Positions 1 through 10,216 of a DNA stretch of 64,000 nt are shown piece by piece; the stretch's first letter is position 1; the number at the start of each line of letters is the position of its first letter. The position numbers were made by a program, and so were the translations under genes. The stretch is from Tritrichomonas foetus (Eukaryota; Parabasalia; Tritrichomonadida; Tritrichomonadidae), in assembly GCA_001839685.1 (NCBI GenBank), contig MLAK01000667.1:17508-81507 (forward strand), given 5' to 3'. The notes beneath the pieces were generated by a model. It was not told the origin of the DNA and searched no databases. It saw only the letters and a list, made by a program, of their open reading frames with translations.

Positions 1-1715
1 AAATCAGTAACCGTTAATTTAACCAAATACTTATGAAATGTTTGCTTTTTATAAAATTCTTGATATGTTGAAAAGTATAATTCTGAAAGTCTTTGAGATG
101 CATTTTTTGATTGTTCAGATGTAAAATGTAAATTATTCACTTTAGAATCAAAAATATGCTTCATCACAACTTTTTCTTGTAAAAATCGAGGGAAAACTGA
201 CACTAATGTTGCTAATTTCTGATTAATTGGATTATCGTGAACTTTGGCACAAACTTTTTTAACAATAATTCGAATTGGAAATGGAAGTGTTTCAGAATCA
301 TATTTTTGCGCAGATGCCCATGGTTTTATAATTCTCCATCCATATAAAATATTTAAAATAAATACTCCAATAAGCACTTCATGACGGTCATGAGCAACAA
401 CTGAATCTGCTTTAAAAGTGAAATAAGTTTCATCTGGACTAGAAATTGAGAAGTTTTTGACAACAGCCATTTGATGTTTATTAATTCTTCCTTTAACTTC
501 AGAAAATTGAAAGGCTTTATCTGTATAAATAACATTTGATGATTCCAAACGTGCTCGTGCTTTATCAGTGAGATATAATTTAACAGCAAAATCTTTGATT
601 GCAATATGTCCGTCTGGAAACGCAAATCTGATGCGTTTTGGTTTGTAAACAGGATCTCTCAATTGTTTGACAAGTGGGAAAATTTGAAGTCCGTCAGGTG
701 TTGCATAATGGAAGAGGAAACTAGAAAGAGAAAGATTGAAATCAAGTTTCGAAAAGCTTCCAATAGTTAAAGAAACATCTGTAAGGCGTAAAAAGTGAGG
801 TGAAACGATTTTTACATTGAATTCTTCCAAATTTGCAGAAATTTGACGCATTTGAATTCCTTCTATTTCTCTTAAAGGCATTAAAACATCAAAAGAAAAG
901 TGTGATAATGAAGCTGTTAATGTTGGCAATTGTAAAGGTATAGAAATTGTAATTGCGGAATAAGAAAATGTACAATTTCCAGGTGAAAAATTGACTTCGA
1001 AATTACCTGGTTGAAGTGTAACATTAGATTGATCAATATCAATAATTAAACTCGAAATTGACCATTTTGAAACAATAATTGATTTAGCTTTTGATAGAAA
1101 GTCAAAAATGGCAACCAATTCAACAACAATTGAAAAACTACATTTTTTAACTTCAACCAATATTTTCCCGTTTAACGAAACCGATGAGTCACCAATTTCA
1201 ATTGATAGTGCAGAAATATCTCTTCTTTCATAGTGAATTTTGAAAGAAGTAATGATTTTGTTACTTTTATCGTCTTCAATTTCTAAATTTTTGATGTTGA
1301 TTTCGCAAAATCGAAAAATATAAAATCCGATAATAGAAAAAATTCTTTGTTTGATTTCTTTTTTTGCCGAAAATACAGGTTCAATATTTGCTTTAGGCGG
1401 ATTTTCACTGGCTGGCTTTTCAAAAGCGTTTTTCTTGAAATGGATTTTCGATATTGAAATATTGAGCAATTTATGCTTACACGAAAACAAGCCAAGTAAG
1501 CTAAATCGAAATTTTGAATCAACGACCACCAATGAAAACTCACGGGTTTCCATCACGAGTGAAGAAAACGAAAATAATCCGCTTTGGGCCTGAACTGCTA
1601 ATTTTGCGTCAATTGCTTTGGCGATAATCTTGATTGGTATCTTCTGAATAAAGAAGTAGTAGAGAACTAACGCAAGAATTAGTAAAATCAGAAAAGAAAT
1701 CAAAATCATATTCAT
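1..1715 (-). CDS. Partial N-terminus of a membrane-anchored bridge-like lipid transfer (BLTP/RBG-like) protein
   Basis: An uninterrupted minus-strand frame runs from an ATG at 1715 off the left edge, giving at least 571 residues with no stop. Residues 4-20 are a strongly hydrophobic membrane segment (ILISFLILLILALVLYYFF), preceded by only three residues. The rest is a long series of short beta-strand-like stretches with alternating polar and hydrophobic residues and few helices. An N-terminal membrane anchor followed by a long beta-rich chain is the architecture of the FMP27/Hobbit/SABRE (BLTP2) and Csf1/Tweek (BLTP1) proteins, which form hydrophobic grooves carrying lipids between membranes. 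An AsmA-like or unrelated membrane protein remains possible because the C-terminal part is missing. The frame is certain; the family is inferred from architecture, not from a recognised motif. Confidence 0.6.
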   Translation of the reverse strand, partial: MNMILISFLILLILALVLYYFFIQKIPIKIIAKAIDAKLAVQAQSGLFSFSSLVMETREFSLVVVDSKFRFSLLGLFSCKHKLLNISISKIHFKKNAFEKPASENPPKANIEPVFSAKKEIKQRIFSIIGFYIFRFCEINIKNLEIEDDKSNKIITSFKIHYERRDISALSIEIGDSSVSLNGKILVEVKKCSFSIVVELVAIFDFLSKAKSIIVSKWSISSLIIDIDQSNVTLQPGNFEVNFSPGNCTFSYSAITISIPLQLPTLTASLSHFSFDVLMPLREIEGIQMRQISANLEEFNVKIVSPHFLRLTDVSLTIGSFSKLDFNLSLSSFLFHYATPDGLQIFPLVKQLRDPVYKPKRIRFAFPDGHIAIKDFAVKLYLTDKARARLESSNVIYTDKAFQFSEVKGRINKHQMAVVKNFSISSPDETYFTFKADSVVAHDRHEVLIGVFILNILYGWRIIKPWASAQKYDSETLPFPIRIIVKKVCAKVHDNPINQKLATLVSVFPRFLQEKVVMKHIFDSKVNNLHFTSEQSKNASQRLSELYFSTYQEFYKKQTFHKYLVKLTVTD

Positions 1716-2653
1716 TTTTTTGATTCTCAAAAAGTTTTATTCAAAGACACTCATAAAAAGAATCACGGGATTATCAAAATCAAAACTTGAATGAATTGGA
1801 GAACAACACAAACGTAGGATTATATATTCAATAGTTTATGATTATTTTCTGAAGGCTTATCGGTGATTTTCTGATGCATTCAATTCATATACACAAAAGT
1901 TGAATATTTGAAACAAAAATTTAGTCAATTTTTATTTGAATAATTAGGGATGAATCATCATCGGAAGCATATCCAAAAAAATAATGATAGTAGATTTCGA
2001 GTTTCCTAAACTCACCATATGAAGATATTTCAACCAAAAAACGGATTTTCCATAATTAGATAATCTTAATCCACAATATAAGTGCTACTATATGTCAAAT
2101 GCGATAGATTGCTTGATTAATGGACACACTTCGTCATAATTTTTATTTTTACCAATGAAAATTTGATTGTATCAAAAAGTTTGGAAACCAACCTTAAGGG
2201 AAGTCTTTCAAGCCAAATGATAATAGGTCACTTTTTGAGTGGTTATTTTCAAAAATTGAAATACATTTCAACTCAAAAAGTGGCATGATAGACCATTCAA
2301 AATAATTAATCTTTTGAATGAGTCATCAGAAAGTATTTTGAATGGTTTATTTGGTGTCAGTGCTCATCTTCCATTTCAGACCCCACCACATAATTAAGGA
2401 ACAATTTCCACAAATATTGGTTCAAAAGTATCCAGTTTGTATCCAGCGCATAAACCAGTTTTTTCATTTTCGAAAAAACAATATCCCAAAGAGTGAATAT
2501 GAACTCATTTCTTCCCTTCTATATTTTGTGTAATGTTTGGAAGCTTATTAACAATGTCATTTGCTGAATAAGGATCAGTATGTTTCATCGATGATTTTGC
2601 ATCAAAAAACTACATCAAAAAAAAGTGTCGAAAAATGAAGAAATAAAAACTAT
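1716..2653. other. Intergenic region with nested inverted repeats
   Basis: This AT-rich spacer separates the 5' end of the BLTP-like gene from the 3' end of the Rab gene. I see no convincing coding sequence. It holds two perfect 12-bp inverted repeats, 2229-2240/2271-2282 and 2292-2303/2335-2346, described separately. Confidence 0.6.
2229..2346. repeat. Two adjacent 12-bp inverted repeats (hairpins)
   Basis: CACTTTTTGAGT at 2229-2240 is the exact reverse complement of 2271-2282, leaving a 30-base loop. ACCATTCAAAAT at 2292-2303 is the exact reverse complement of 2335-2346. Two hairpins side by side in a spacer could be a short MITE-like remnant or simply AT-rich chance structure. Confidence 0.5.
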
Positions 2654-3262
2654 TTAACAACTGCATTCACTTCCCACCCTTTCTTGAGGTTGATTTTGCT
2701 GATACGAAACTTGGAAAATGTCATCGTTCTTCTTTTTCCGTTTTAGGAGCTCTTCACCAATTACATGAAAAACTTCATGAATTCCTTTTCCGGTCATTGC
2801 TGAAGTCGAAAAGAAATGAAAGTTATTTTGCTCTGCCCACGCTTTCGCTGATTCTTCACTCACTTCTGGATCTGGTGGTAAATCTGATTTATTTCCAGCA
2901 ACAATAATAATCGCTTCTGTTCCAACAACGTCTGTAAAAGAATCGATCCAAGAATCAAGATTATGGAATGATGACTTTTGCGTAAAATCAAAAACAACAA
3001 CGGCCGCATCAGCATTTCGATAATAAATTGGACCAAGAGATCTGAACTTTTCTTGACCAGCTGTATCCCAAATTTGCATTTCTACACGTTCTTTTTCGAG
3101 CGCTTCGGTATGAAGGACAAACATTGCACCAACGGTGCTCGGTTCTTGTTGATTAAATTTATCGTAGACAAGTTTGTTGATTAAAGAGGTTTTTCCGACA
3201 GAAGAGTCACCAATCATGACGACACGAAATAATGCTGATTGATCGGGGGCTACTGGGCGCAT
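2654..3262 (-). CDS. Rab-family small GTPase
   Basis: This 202-residue protein is a Ras-superfamily GTP switch that would control vesicle traffic. The P-loop GDSSVGKT lies at residues 18-25, a switch I threonine at about 43, the DxxG motif WDTAGQE at 65-71, the guanine-specificity motif NKSD at 124-127, and an SA motif at 154-155. The protein ends in Cys-Ser-Cys, a CXC double geranylgeranylation signal typical of Rabs, so it should be membrane anchored. The length is normal. The sequence around switch II is closest in style to the Rab5/Rab21/Rab22 group, but I cannot fix the subfamily. On the minus strand a TCATTTTACC initiator-like motif lies about 34 bases before the ATG. The gene is separated from the B56 gene upstream by about 450 bases. 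Confidence 0.95.
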   Translation of the reverse strand: MRPVAPDQSALFRVVMIGDSSVGKTSLINKLVYDKFNQQEPSTVGAMFVLHTEALEKERVEMQIWDTAGQEKFRSLGPIYYRNADAAVVVFDFTQKSSFHNLDSWIDSFTDVVGTEAIIIVAGNKSDLPPDPEVSEESAKAWAEQNNFHFFSTSAMTGKGIHEVFHVIGEELLKRKKKNDDIFQVSYQQNQPQERVGSECSC

Positions 3263-3718
3263 ATTCTGCTTGAAGAATCGAGAAAATTGGTAAAATGATA
3301 AATCAAATTTGAATATTTATCGTTCAGCCATTCAATTTATATTCAATTCGATTTGAAGCAATTGGAATTATCAACTTTTTCATTGTTCAAATTGACATTA
3401 AAACCTGATTTCATCTTTACACAAATTCTTCCTATTCATATGTGATCAATCAAGAATCTTTGCTTAAATAAGATTATCTACTTATAAAAGTCGGTTCTTT
3501 TGGAAACTGGCGAATACAGATTGGATATCTGAATTTATTGAGATGATGCAATTCTCTTGCTCATCTAGAAATTATTGTTTTCAACTTTATTAAATAATTT
3601 ACTATTATTATGCATAAAACAAATCAAAACAAAAAATAAAAAATGAATAAAAAACACAGGTTTAATTAACAAAACAAAATATATAATAATAAATAAAATA
3701 ACACATCTAATAAAAGTA
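3263..3718. other. Intergenic region between the Rab and B56 genes
   Basis: About 450 bases of AT-rich spacer. It contains the Rab initiator-like motif at its left edge and the 3' flank of the B56 gene at its right. No further gene is visible. Confidence 0.6.
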
Positions 3719-5371
3719 TTAAATCTTTCTAAACATTGGAGAAACAACCATTTGTTGGCTTCTTGGGTTAGAGTTTTTTCTTTGATTTTTAATATTTCCG
3801 TTTGAATTCCCATTTGGAGTTTCATTTGAATATGACATATTGAATCTGATTTGGATCTCTGCCAAAATTTTTGCCAAATTAAATTCTTTATTCGCCTTGG
3901 CAGCAGAACGAGCAACCATTGCCCAATTTTTATGAATTACATTTGTTGATGGCTGTGCTTGAGCCTTTTTCTGTTGGTTCTGGTTCAATTCGTCAAACAT
4001 GAAAGGATCAGTATCATGCATTGACTTAAGGGTATTAAGTGCAGCATTTTGTGTTTTTTGATTCCAGTGTTCATGCATTGTTTGAGAAAAAGCTGGGAAA
4101 ACAATAGGGAAAATTGACCTTGTATTATCCAAAATCATAGGTAGAATTTTAACATTTCCCCAAATTGCAAATGAGGCTTCAACAACTTTTGATTGCTTAG
4201 ATTTCGCACAATTTGCATAGAGTAAGAATAGAGGTTTTGAAAGAGCTTCAAAATCAGAAAGAGAAACTTTTTCAACGAGAAAATTAATCATATTAATAAA
4301 TAATAGTTTTTTCGATGGTTTTGATTCGGGCCAAGCTTTCATTGTTTTTCTGCAAATTGCCGCAGCTAAGCTTTGGTCACAAGATATGAAACTATCAAAA
4401 ATTTGTTGAAGTAAAGGATAATACGTGAAAATATGCTGTGAAGAAATTAATGGCAGAACTGCAACAGAAAAAATTTTGAAATGCATTGGATTAATTTGGG
4501 TATTCTTTTTAATTCGATTTAATAGAATTTTAAGAATAGGTGTGACACAAAATGGATCATATTGTTTATCGTAATACCCAATCAACAGATATGACATTTC
4601 TTTAAGAATCAATTCTTCTTTTGATGGAAAAAAATTGATATAATTGTTGAAAAATGTGACAAGGTTATCTCTTTCATTCATGTCTGGTGCTTTGGTTAAT
4701 GAGATTGACAATTTTATGAAATTGTTATCGAATCTTTTATCTTTTGGTGAAACTTCTTGGTATTTTAATAATAACTGATAAACTATTGATAAGTGGGGCC
4801 AACAGACATCAACCATTGAAGGCTCTTCATCACCGCATAAATACTTTTTTGGAATTGGCGGCAAACCTCTGGATAAATTAATTCGCATCATATCGAAAAG
4901 AGAGTCCAAAGTTGAGTCTGGTACAAACTTTCCGTTAGACGAAACTAAAGCGACGAGTTCTCTAAGCATTGTGGCCTTTGAACTCTTGGCCGATCTGTCG
5001 ACATCGGGATCTGTGAAATCGCACAATATTGAGCACAATTCGATTTTCTTTTCAATAATACCTATAGAATTATTGTCGATTGACCCAGTCGTTTGCGGAA
5101 TTGGTGGCAGATCTGGAAAAATAATATCTTTGTGATGCTTTTGCTTGACGAGGTTAACCGTATACAAAGTATTTGAAATACCGATATCATCGATTGGCTC
5201 TTCTGAGTTGTTTGTGACGGAATCTGACGACGGCGCCTTCGCTTCTTTGATTGGATCCAGCGTCTGTTTTTTTGATGTGTGGTACGACAGTCTTTTGAGA
5301 ATAGCAGATGAAGAACGTTTGAATAATGTTAATGCAGAAGCTCTCTTGGTTTTATATCTTCCGAGTAACAT
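3719..5371 (-). CDS. PP2A regulatory subunit B56 (B') family
   Basis: This 550-residue protein matches the B56 regulatory subunits that direct protein phosphatase 2A to its substrates. The family block is clear: a CxILCDFTDPD stretch near residue 120, a helix with LRELVAL, then NLSRGLPPIP, and further on WPHLSIVYQLLLKY, all in the conserved order of the HEAT-like B56 fold. The C-terminus keeps the WNQKTQNAALNTL region. The N-terminal 110 residues are basic and serine-rich, and the last 60 are asparagine-rich and probably disordered. The frame opens upstream with GTG at 5398, but the first ATG is at 5371, giving MLLGRYKTKRA, and I use that start. A divergent A/T spacer follows. Confidence 0.9.
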   Translation of the reverse strand: MLLGRYKTKRASALTLFKRSSSAILKRLSYHTSKKQTLDPIKEAKAPSSDSVTNNSEEPIDDIGISNTLYTVNLVKQKHHKDIIFPDLPPIPQTTGSIDNNSIGIIEKKIELCSILCDFTDPDVDRSAKSSKATMLRELVALVSSNGKFVPDSTLDSLFDMMRINLSRGLPPIPKKYLCGDEEPSMVDVCWPHLSIVYQLLLKYQEVSPKDKRFDNNFIKLSISLTKAPDMNERDNLVTFFNNYINFFPSKEELILKEMSYLLIGYYDKQYDPFCVTPILKILLNRIKKNTQINPMHFKIFSVAVLPLISSQHIFTYYPLLQQIFDSFISCDQSLAAAICRKTMKAWPESKPSKKLLFINMINFLVEKVSLSDFEALSKPLFLLYANCAKSKQSKVVEASFAIWGNVKILPMILDNTRSIFPIVFPAFSQTMHEHWNQKTQNAALNTLKSMHDTDPFMFDELNQNQQKKAQAQPSTNVIHKNWAMVARSAAKANKEFNLAKILAEIQIRFNMSYSNETPNGNSNGNIKNQRKNSNPRSQQMVVSPMFRKI

Positions 5372-5960
5372 TTTCTCAAACAAATTTTTAGTGTTCACTT
5401 TTGAATAAAAATAATAACAACTTTTTTTGTTATGATTTCGATTTGAAAATCACATCGAATAGGTCAAATTTGGCCTTATTTTTTTATTTTCACACATGGG
5501 CATTGAATAATCGAGTGGTTTATGGTAAATTTTTTTGATAGCTTTTTATAAATAATATTTCAATATTGCACATTATTTAGATGTATACAAACTAACTAGC
5601 TCTAGATGTAGAAGACTATTGAGAGATCTAAATGAATAATTGTTGATATTATAGTCATCTAAAAATTATTTAATTGTAATCCTATTAATAATATATAAAT
5701 ATTATAATTTAAAAATCAAGATACAGAGAAAACCAAATCCATAAAAAAATTGTGAGAAAAAAATAAACCCCACAGAAATTTCTGAGAATTATTGAGATAA
5801 AAAGTGATTTTATAGCATTAATATCTTGATTATTTCTTATCATAAATCGTGCTTTTTATTATCATATGACCCTCCATCGAAAATTATAATGTTTTCCAAA
5901 ATACAAAAATGAAGTATAAAAAAAAAAAATATTAATAATTTTGATATAAATAAAAAAAAT
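5372..5960. other. AT-rich intergenic region
   Basis: About 590 bases between the B56 start and the 3' end of the frameshifted small gene. It is dominated by A/T runs and I see no gene or strong repeat. Confidence 0.6.
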
Positions 5961-6307
5961 TTAGGCATCAATGAGAAGATTACGAATGTTTTGCCATCTA
6001 AATGGCGAGTCATCAGAAAATTCACTTGGCATCGAGCCTGGAAAAAAACATATTGGGTTCCATTTTTCCCATTGTAATGTTCGGAAACATCGTTTTGTTC
6101 CTGATCCAGGATTGTTTGCTGGAATATGTGCTGATTCCAGGAAGATTTTTCTGTACGCAATGCATTTAATTCTTGAATCATCGCATTCATTTTCAGTTGG
6201 TAGCCATTTGCCTTTTGTGTCAATTTCTTGATTTGGTCTTTCAATCGTTGTATCTGTATACCTGCTTGTGAATGTGCTGTTGAGGACTGCCAGTCTATTT
6301 TCTTCAT
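5961..6307 (-). pseudogene. Small coiled-coil gene interrupted by a one-base frameshift
   Basis: A minus-strand ATG at 6307 opens a coiled-coil-like segment (IQIQRLKDQIKKLTQKANG, then NAMIQELNALRTEK). At an A5 run (T run on the plus strand, 6146-6150) the sensible reading switches frame. The second frame continues IFLESAHIPANNPGS, then CFRTLQWEKWNPICF, and ends LLIDA at a TAA at 5961-5963. Together they would make about 114 residues. Staying in the first frame gives a hydrophobic, low-complexity tail that runs on to 5840 and looks wrong. An initiator-like TCATAAAATTTTAG lies just before the ATG, so the locus looks like a real gene. I do not recognise the family. The shift could be a sequencing error at the homopolymer, a true mutation, or slippage. 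Confidence 0.5.
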
Positions 6308-7561
6308 ATACTAAAATTTTATGACAGAAAAGATTTCAATACATTCATATTTGTCAAATGGAAATTGAATTAATTCAACATCACTGAGTTAAAACTATCA
6401 AAATTTTCGCGATTTTTAATTAAAAATCGATAGAAGAAGTGTAAATAGAATTATAGGAAGCAGTATTATAATCTTTGTGATTCTTGGAAAAAAAGCTTCT
6501 CACAATTTTTTTTTAGGCTTTCTCCAAAATCGCTCTTTTTTCGGTTTAATTGTTGCAAAATTTCAAAACTATGAATAAATATGGCTCATAACTATAAAAA
6601 ATAGATTTAACAATTGACTGAAAGCTGTTCACCCGAAAACTGAAACAATAGCTTCTTCAGAATCATTTTCGAAATATTTTTGAATTCGGCCATTTGCGAA
6701 GTTTGCGATAAGGGAAATTTTCGTCATTCTTTTAGCTATTTGGGTTTTGATTTTTGACTGATGGTATTAAGTAATACTGATGATAAGGATCATTTTAGTG
6801 ATTTCGTACGTTAAGACTATTTGGTTTGTATACATCTCATTATTTTCTAAATTACAAAGAACCAATCAAAAATATTTCTGTGAAGACTATCAATTGAATA
6901 AAAAGGATAAGTTTTTGAGATAAATTATTTATTCTATTTAACGATTTTCAGAATAGTTGTGAAAGCTGTAACGTTTACAAATAGAATATTGTGGAAATCT
7001 CCATTTCAATATCCTATAAATTCATATGAAATTTATTGAGAATTGTGTGAAGAGTATTTCAAATTCGATATTCGATAAGAATTGAGCCAATAATGATTTT
7101 TCCATTCTTCGCTAATGTGAAACATTGATTTGTGAACATCATTTTTCTGTTTATATGGAATGATAATAATCCAACATAATGATAGTAATCTAACATACCG
7201 AATTGTATTCTGTATTGAAAATGATGTTAATAATCCAATCTACAATAACAAATGAAATGTGCTGATTCACATGTCTTTTCAGTAGGATAAAGTAAATCAA
7301 ACCATTAACTTATCTCAAAATCAGAGTTAATCTATCTCAAACCTGAGTTACGGTGAATGAAAAGCACATTACATATGTAAAGTAATTTGAATTAATAAAT
7401 GGTCATATCGAGAATATTTGAGAAGAGTTCAATTCAGATAAACACAACATGTGGTTAGATTTTTCTCGATTAAAACCGATAATTATGAATTGTTGCCATC
7501 GGTTGTGGTGAAAAATTAAGGTCAAATGGATTATCGATAGTTTATTCAAATTTTTTGATGA
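6308..7561. other. 1.25-kb AT-rich intergenic region
   Basis: This region lies between divergent genes and should carry both promoters. At the right edge TCAAATTTTTTG lies about 15 bases before the ATG at 7562, and at the left edge is the motif for the small minus-strand gene. I see no coding frame or strong repeat. Confidence 0.6.
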
Positions 7562-10087
7562 ATGAATGAATTTATTGCTCTTGTTGTTTCTGCTTTCGAT
7601 CCAAATTCACCTCAACATGATCATGCTCAGTCAGGGTTAATTTCTCTACGCAATAATCAATGCTCTTTTTTCTTAAAAAGTATTTGTCAGAATTTAATTA
7701 ATTTTTCTGAAGATGAAAAAATAATTTGTCTTCTTTTGATATTATCTCGTAGTGCATTTAATATTGATGATGCACAGACTTCAAATAATTTTTCTTTCAC
7801 TTTATCAAAAGATATTTTGGATTGTTATGAATCATTATTGCTTCAAGGAATGAATAATGAAAACACTAGCATACGATATCATTCATCAATTTCTTTTGGT
7901 CATTACAGTGTTTTTCAACTAATTCATGATTCAAATTCACTTTATTACTTTTTAAAATTTTTACCATTTTTAAATAATAATTCTGTAATCATTAATTCAA
8001 TAGAAATTTGTATAAATTATATTTTAAAACAAATCAGTATTTCAAATGAGCAAAAAAAACATGTTTTTCAAATCATTTTTCCAAGATTGAAAAGTTCCAC
8101 ATCTAATATCGAATCAAACATATCATCGAATATCGAATCAAACATATCATCGAATATCGAATCAAACATGTCATTAAATGCTGAATCGAATGTTGAATCA
8201 AATTTTAGAGAAAAGAAAATATGCTTACAGATTTTAAGGAAAATTATTAAAACAGCTGATAAATTTTTAACAAAAAATGAATTCATGGAAATCATTTCTA
8301 TTTTGATTGACTTTTCAACTAATCCGGATCTAGTTTATTTCTGCTTTTCTATTTTTGCTCATTTAGCAAACAAAAATCCAAATTTATTAAATGACTTGTT
8401 TATTTTAATTGACATTTCATTGAATATAATTCAAAATATTAATAACTATCCAGAAAATGTAAAATTTGTCATTTTCCGATTTTGGATTTATATCAATTAT
8501 TCAGAATGTTCTATTAAAAGTCGAATCGTTGAAAACTTACCAAAAATCATTGAGATTGCACTTTCATATTATCAAATTCCAAATTTGGAAGATGAATCAG
8601 ATAATTACTCTATAGACCATATAAACGGACTCTTATCAAGTCTAATTTGTCATTATCCTGAAATAACTTTTCATATTCTAATTCCTTTTGTCGAGTTAAA
8701 CATTAAATCAGAAAATCTAACATTACAATATGCGTCGTTAGCTATTTTTCTATTGCTTATTCAAAATGAAATGACTGCTTCTATAATTAAAGATCAAGCG
8801 ATTCTTTTTGCAGAATTTGGATTAAGTTCGCCTTTACATCAAAATAAAATTCTTGGATTAAATATCTTATCTTATATGTCCCAGTCTGGAATGTTAAATG
8901 AGCCTATAAAGTATATAAACGTATGTATTGAATATTTGAAATGTGGAATCCCTTATTTGAGTGATGAAGCTGAAAAAACTATAAATTCTATTGCCTCTTA
9001 TTCTCTTTGTTCAAATGAAGATGAATGCGAAGAAGAATCCATGGTTATTTCTAATATTGAATATTTGAAGAAATTAATTGTTGATATGTTTTCGTTAATT
9101 CCTCAAGCAAATAATTCTTATCAAATTTCCCAAATTATTCGTTTAATTGCTGATCTTATTGAAAATATTGCCGATGATATCAGTTATTTGAATATAATTA
9201 TTCCCAATACTTTTCAATTAGCAGATTTTTTGGTTTCTAAGCCCAATGATCAATCTGTTGGTTCTTTATGCTATCTATTTGATGTAATTTTGTCAAATTA
9301 TAAAAATTTCCCAATTAATTTTTCCAGTGTTTTATTTAGTATGTTAATTAATTTATTAAATACAGAAAATGCAGAAGAATCACTAAGAACGATTGGTGCT
9401 CTTGCCCGTTCTTTGGGGGCAAATTTCACTCAATTTTCAAAGTCTATTTTTCCAATCATTTTTCAAAATTTTGAGGCGAATTTAATAATAAATGAATCAT
9501 TGAACACTTTTTACAAAATAATTATTTCATGTAATTCGCCTTTAGCTGTTCATGAAATGATTCCACGTATTTTTAATTTTGTTGATCAAAATAATTATTC
9601 GTTAATTAATTTTTATGTTGTGATTTTAAATATTTTCAATGCATCAATTTTACTTTATTTTGATGTGACCAAAGAGTTTTTGCCACAATTATGTCAATTT
9701 TATATTTTGGCTATGGAAAAATTAAATAAAATTAATGAAGAATGTGAAGATGTATCAAATACAATTGCACTGATGATTTTTCATGGATTTACTTATTTAA
9801 TAGAAAAAGATATTCAACATCATTTGAATTTCTCTGATATACTTAAAACTCCGCTTATCAATATCATAAAAACTTTATTATCTTCGAACGACGATTTAGA
9901 ACCAAAAACAATAGCTCTTATCATTAATACATGTTTGAATTTATCCAGCATGTATGGAAATCAAATAATTGATGAATTTACTCATTCCAGTATACCCGCT
10001 TTTCTTCAATCAATTGCTCAAAATGGAAACGATAATACAAAAGCTACCATTAATCAAATTTATTTCAATATTCAACATAAGAAATAA
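7562..10087 (+). CDS. HEAT-repeat protein, probable importin-beta/karyopherin-like
   Basis: This 841-residue protein is almost entirely alpha-helical with repeated helix pairs and ends in NQIYFNIQHKK. The N-terminus (MNEFIALVVSAFDPNSPQHD, then NNQCSFFLKSICQNL and EKIICLLLILSRSAFN) has the layout of an importin-beta N-terminal region: a short helix, then helices that would bind Ran-GTP. This suggests a nuclear transport receptor of the importin 4/5 type, but no diagnostic motif is beyond doubt, so a generic HEAT scaffold is possible. Residues about 182-206 carry an unusual Ser-Asn-Ile-Glu repeat encoded by a 24-bp tandem repeat. The ATG is preceded by a TCAAATTTTTTG initiator-like motif. The gene converges on the next one with 129 bases between the stops. 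Confidence 0.6.
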   Translation: MNEFIALVVSAFDPNSPQHDHAQSGLISLRNNQCSFFLKSICQNLINFSEDEKIICLLLILSRSAFNIDDAQTSNNFSFTLSKDILDCYESLLLQGMNNENTSIRYHSSISFGHYSVFQLIHDSNSLYYFLKFLPFLNNNSVIINSIEICINYILKQISISNEQKKHVFQIIFPRLKSSTSNIESNISSNIESNISSNIESNMSLNAESNVESNFREKKICLQILRKIIKTADKFLTKNEFMEIISILIDFSTNPDLVYFCFSIFAHLANKNPNLLNDLFILIDISLNIIQNINNYPENVKFVIFRFWIYINYSECSIKSRIVENLPKIIEIALSYYQIPNLEDESDNYSIDHINGLLSSLICHYPEITFHILIPFVELNIKSENLTLQYASLAIFLLLIQNEMTASIIKDQAILFAEFGLSSPLHQNKILGLNILSYMSQSGMLNEPIKYINVCIEYLKCGIPYLSDEAEKTINSIASYSLCSNEDECEEESMVISNIEYLKKLIVDMFSLIPQANNSYQISQIIRLIADLIENIADDISYLNIIIPNTFQLADFLVSKPNDQSVGSLCYLFDVILSNYKNFPINFSSVLFSMLINLLNTENAEESLRTIGALARSLGANFTQFSKSIFPIIFQNFEANLIINESLNTFYKIIISCNSPLAVHEMIPRIFNFVDQNNYSLINFYVVILNIFNASILLYFDVTKEFLPQLCQFYILAMEKLNKINEECEDVSNTIALMIFHGFTYLIEKDIQHHLNFSDILKTPLINIIKTLLSSNDDLEPKTIALIINTCLNLSSMYGNQIIDEFTHSSIPAFLQSIAQNGNDNTKATINQIYFNIQHKK
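8105..8176 (+). repeat. 24-bp tandem repeat within the HEAT-repeat gene
   Basis: Three consecutive 24-bp units are present. The first two (8105-8128, 8129-8152) are identical and the third (8153-8176) has diverged at its end. Each encodes eight residues of the type NIESNISS. The following codons (NAESNVESN) look like further decayed units. The repeat keeps the reading frame. Confidence 0.85.
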
Positions 10088-10216
10088 CAAACGAAACAAA
10101 AGAAATCACAATTTTATGCGGTTAGATGTAAATTATTCATTTAAAACTTTGTTCTTCTTTAATAAACAATAAAAATAAAAAAATACGATATTTTTGTTTT
10201 TGAATATCTATTGTAT

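Noticed and set aside
5971..6231. 86-residue plus-strand frame
   Set aside because: Antisense to the frameshifted small gene, whose minus strand has the promoter motif and the better C-terminus.
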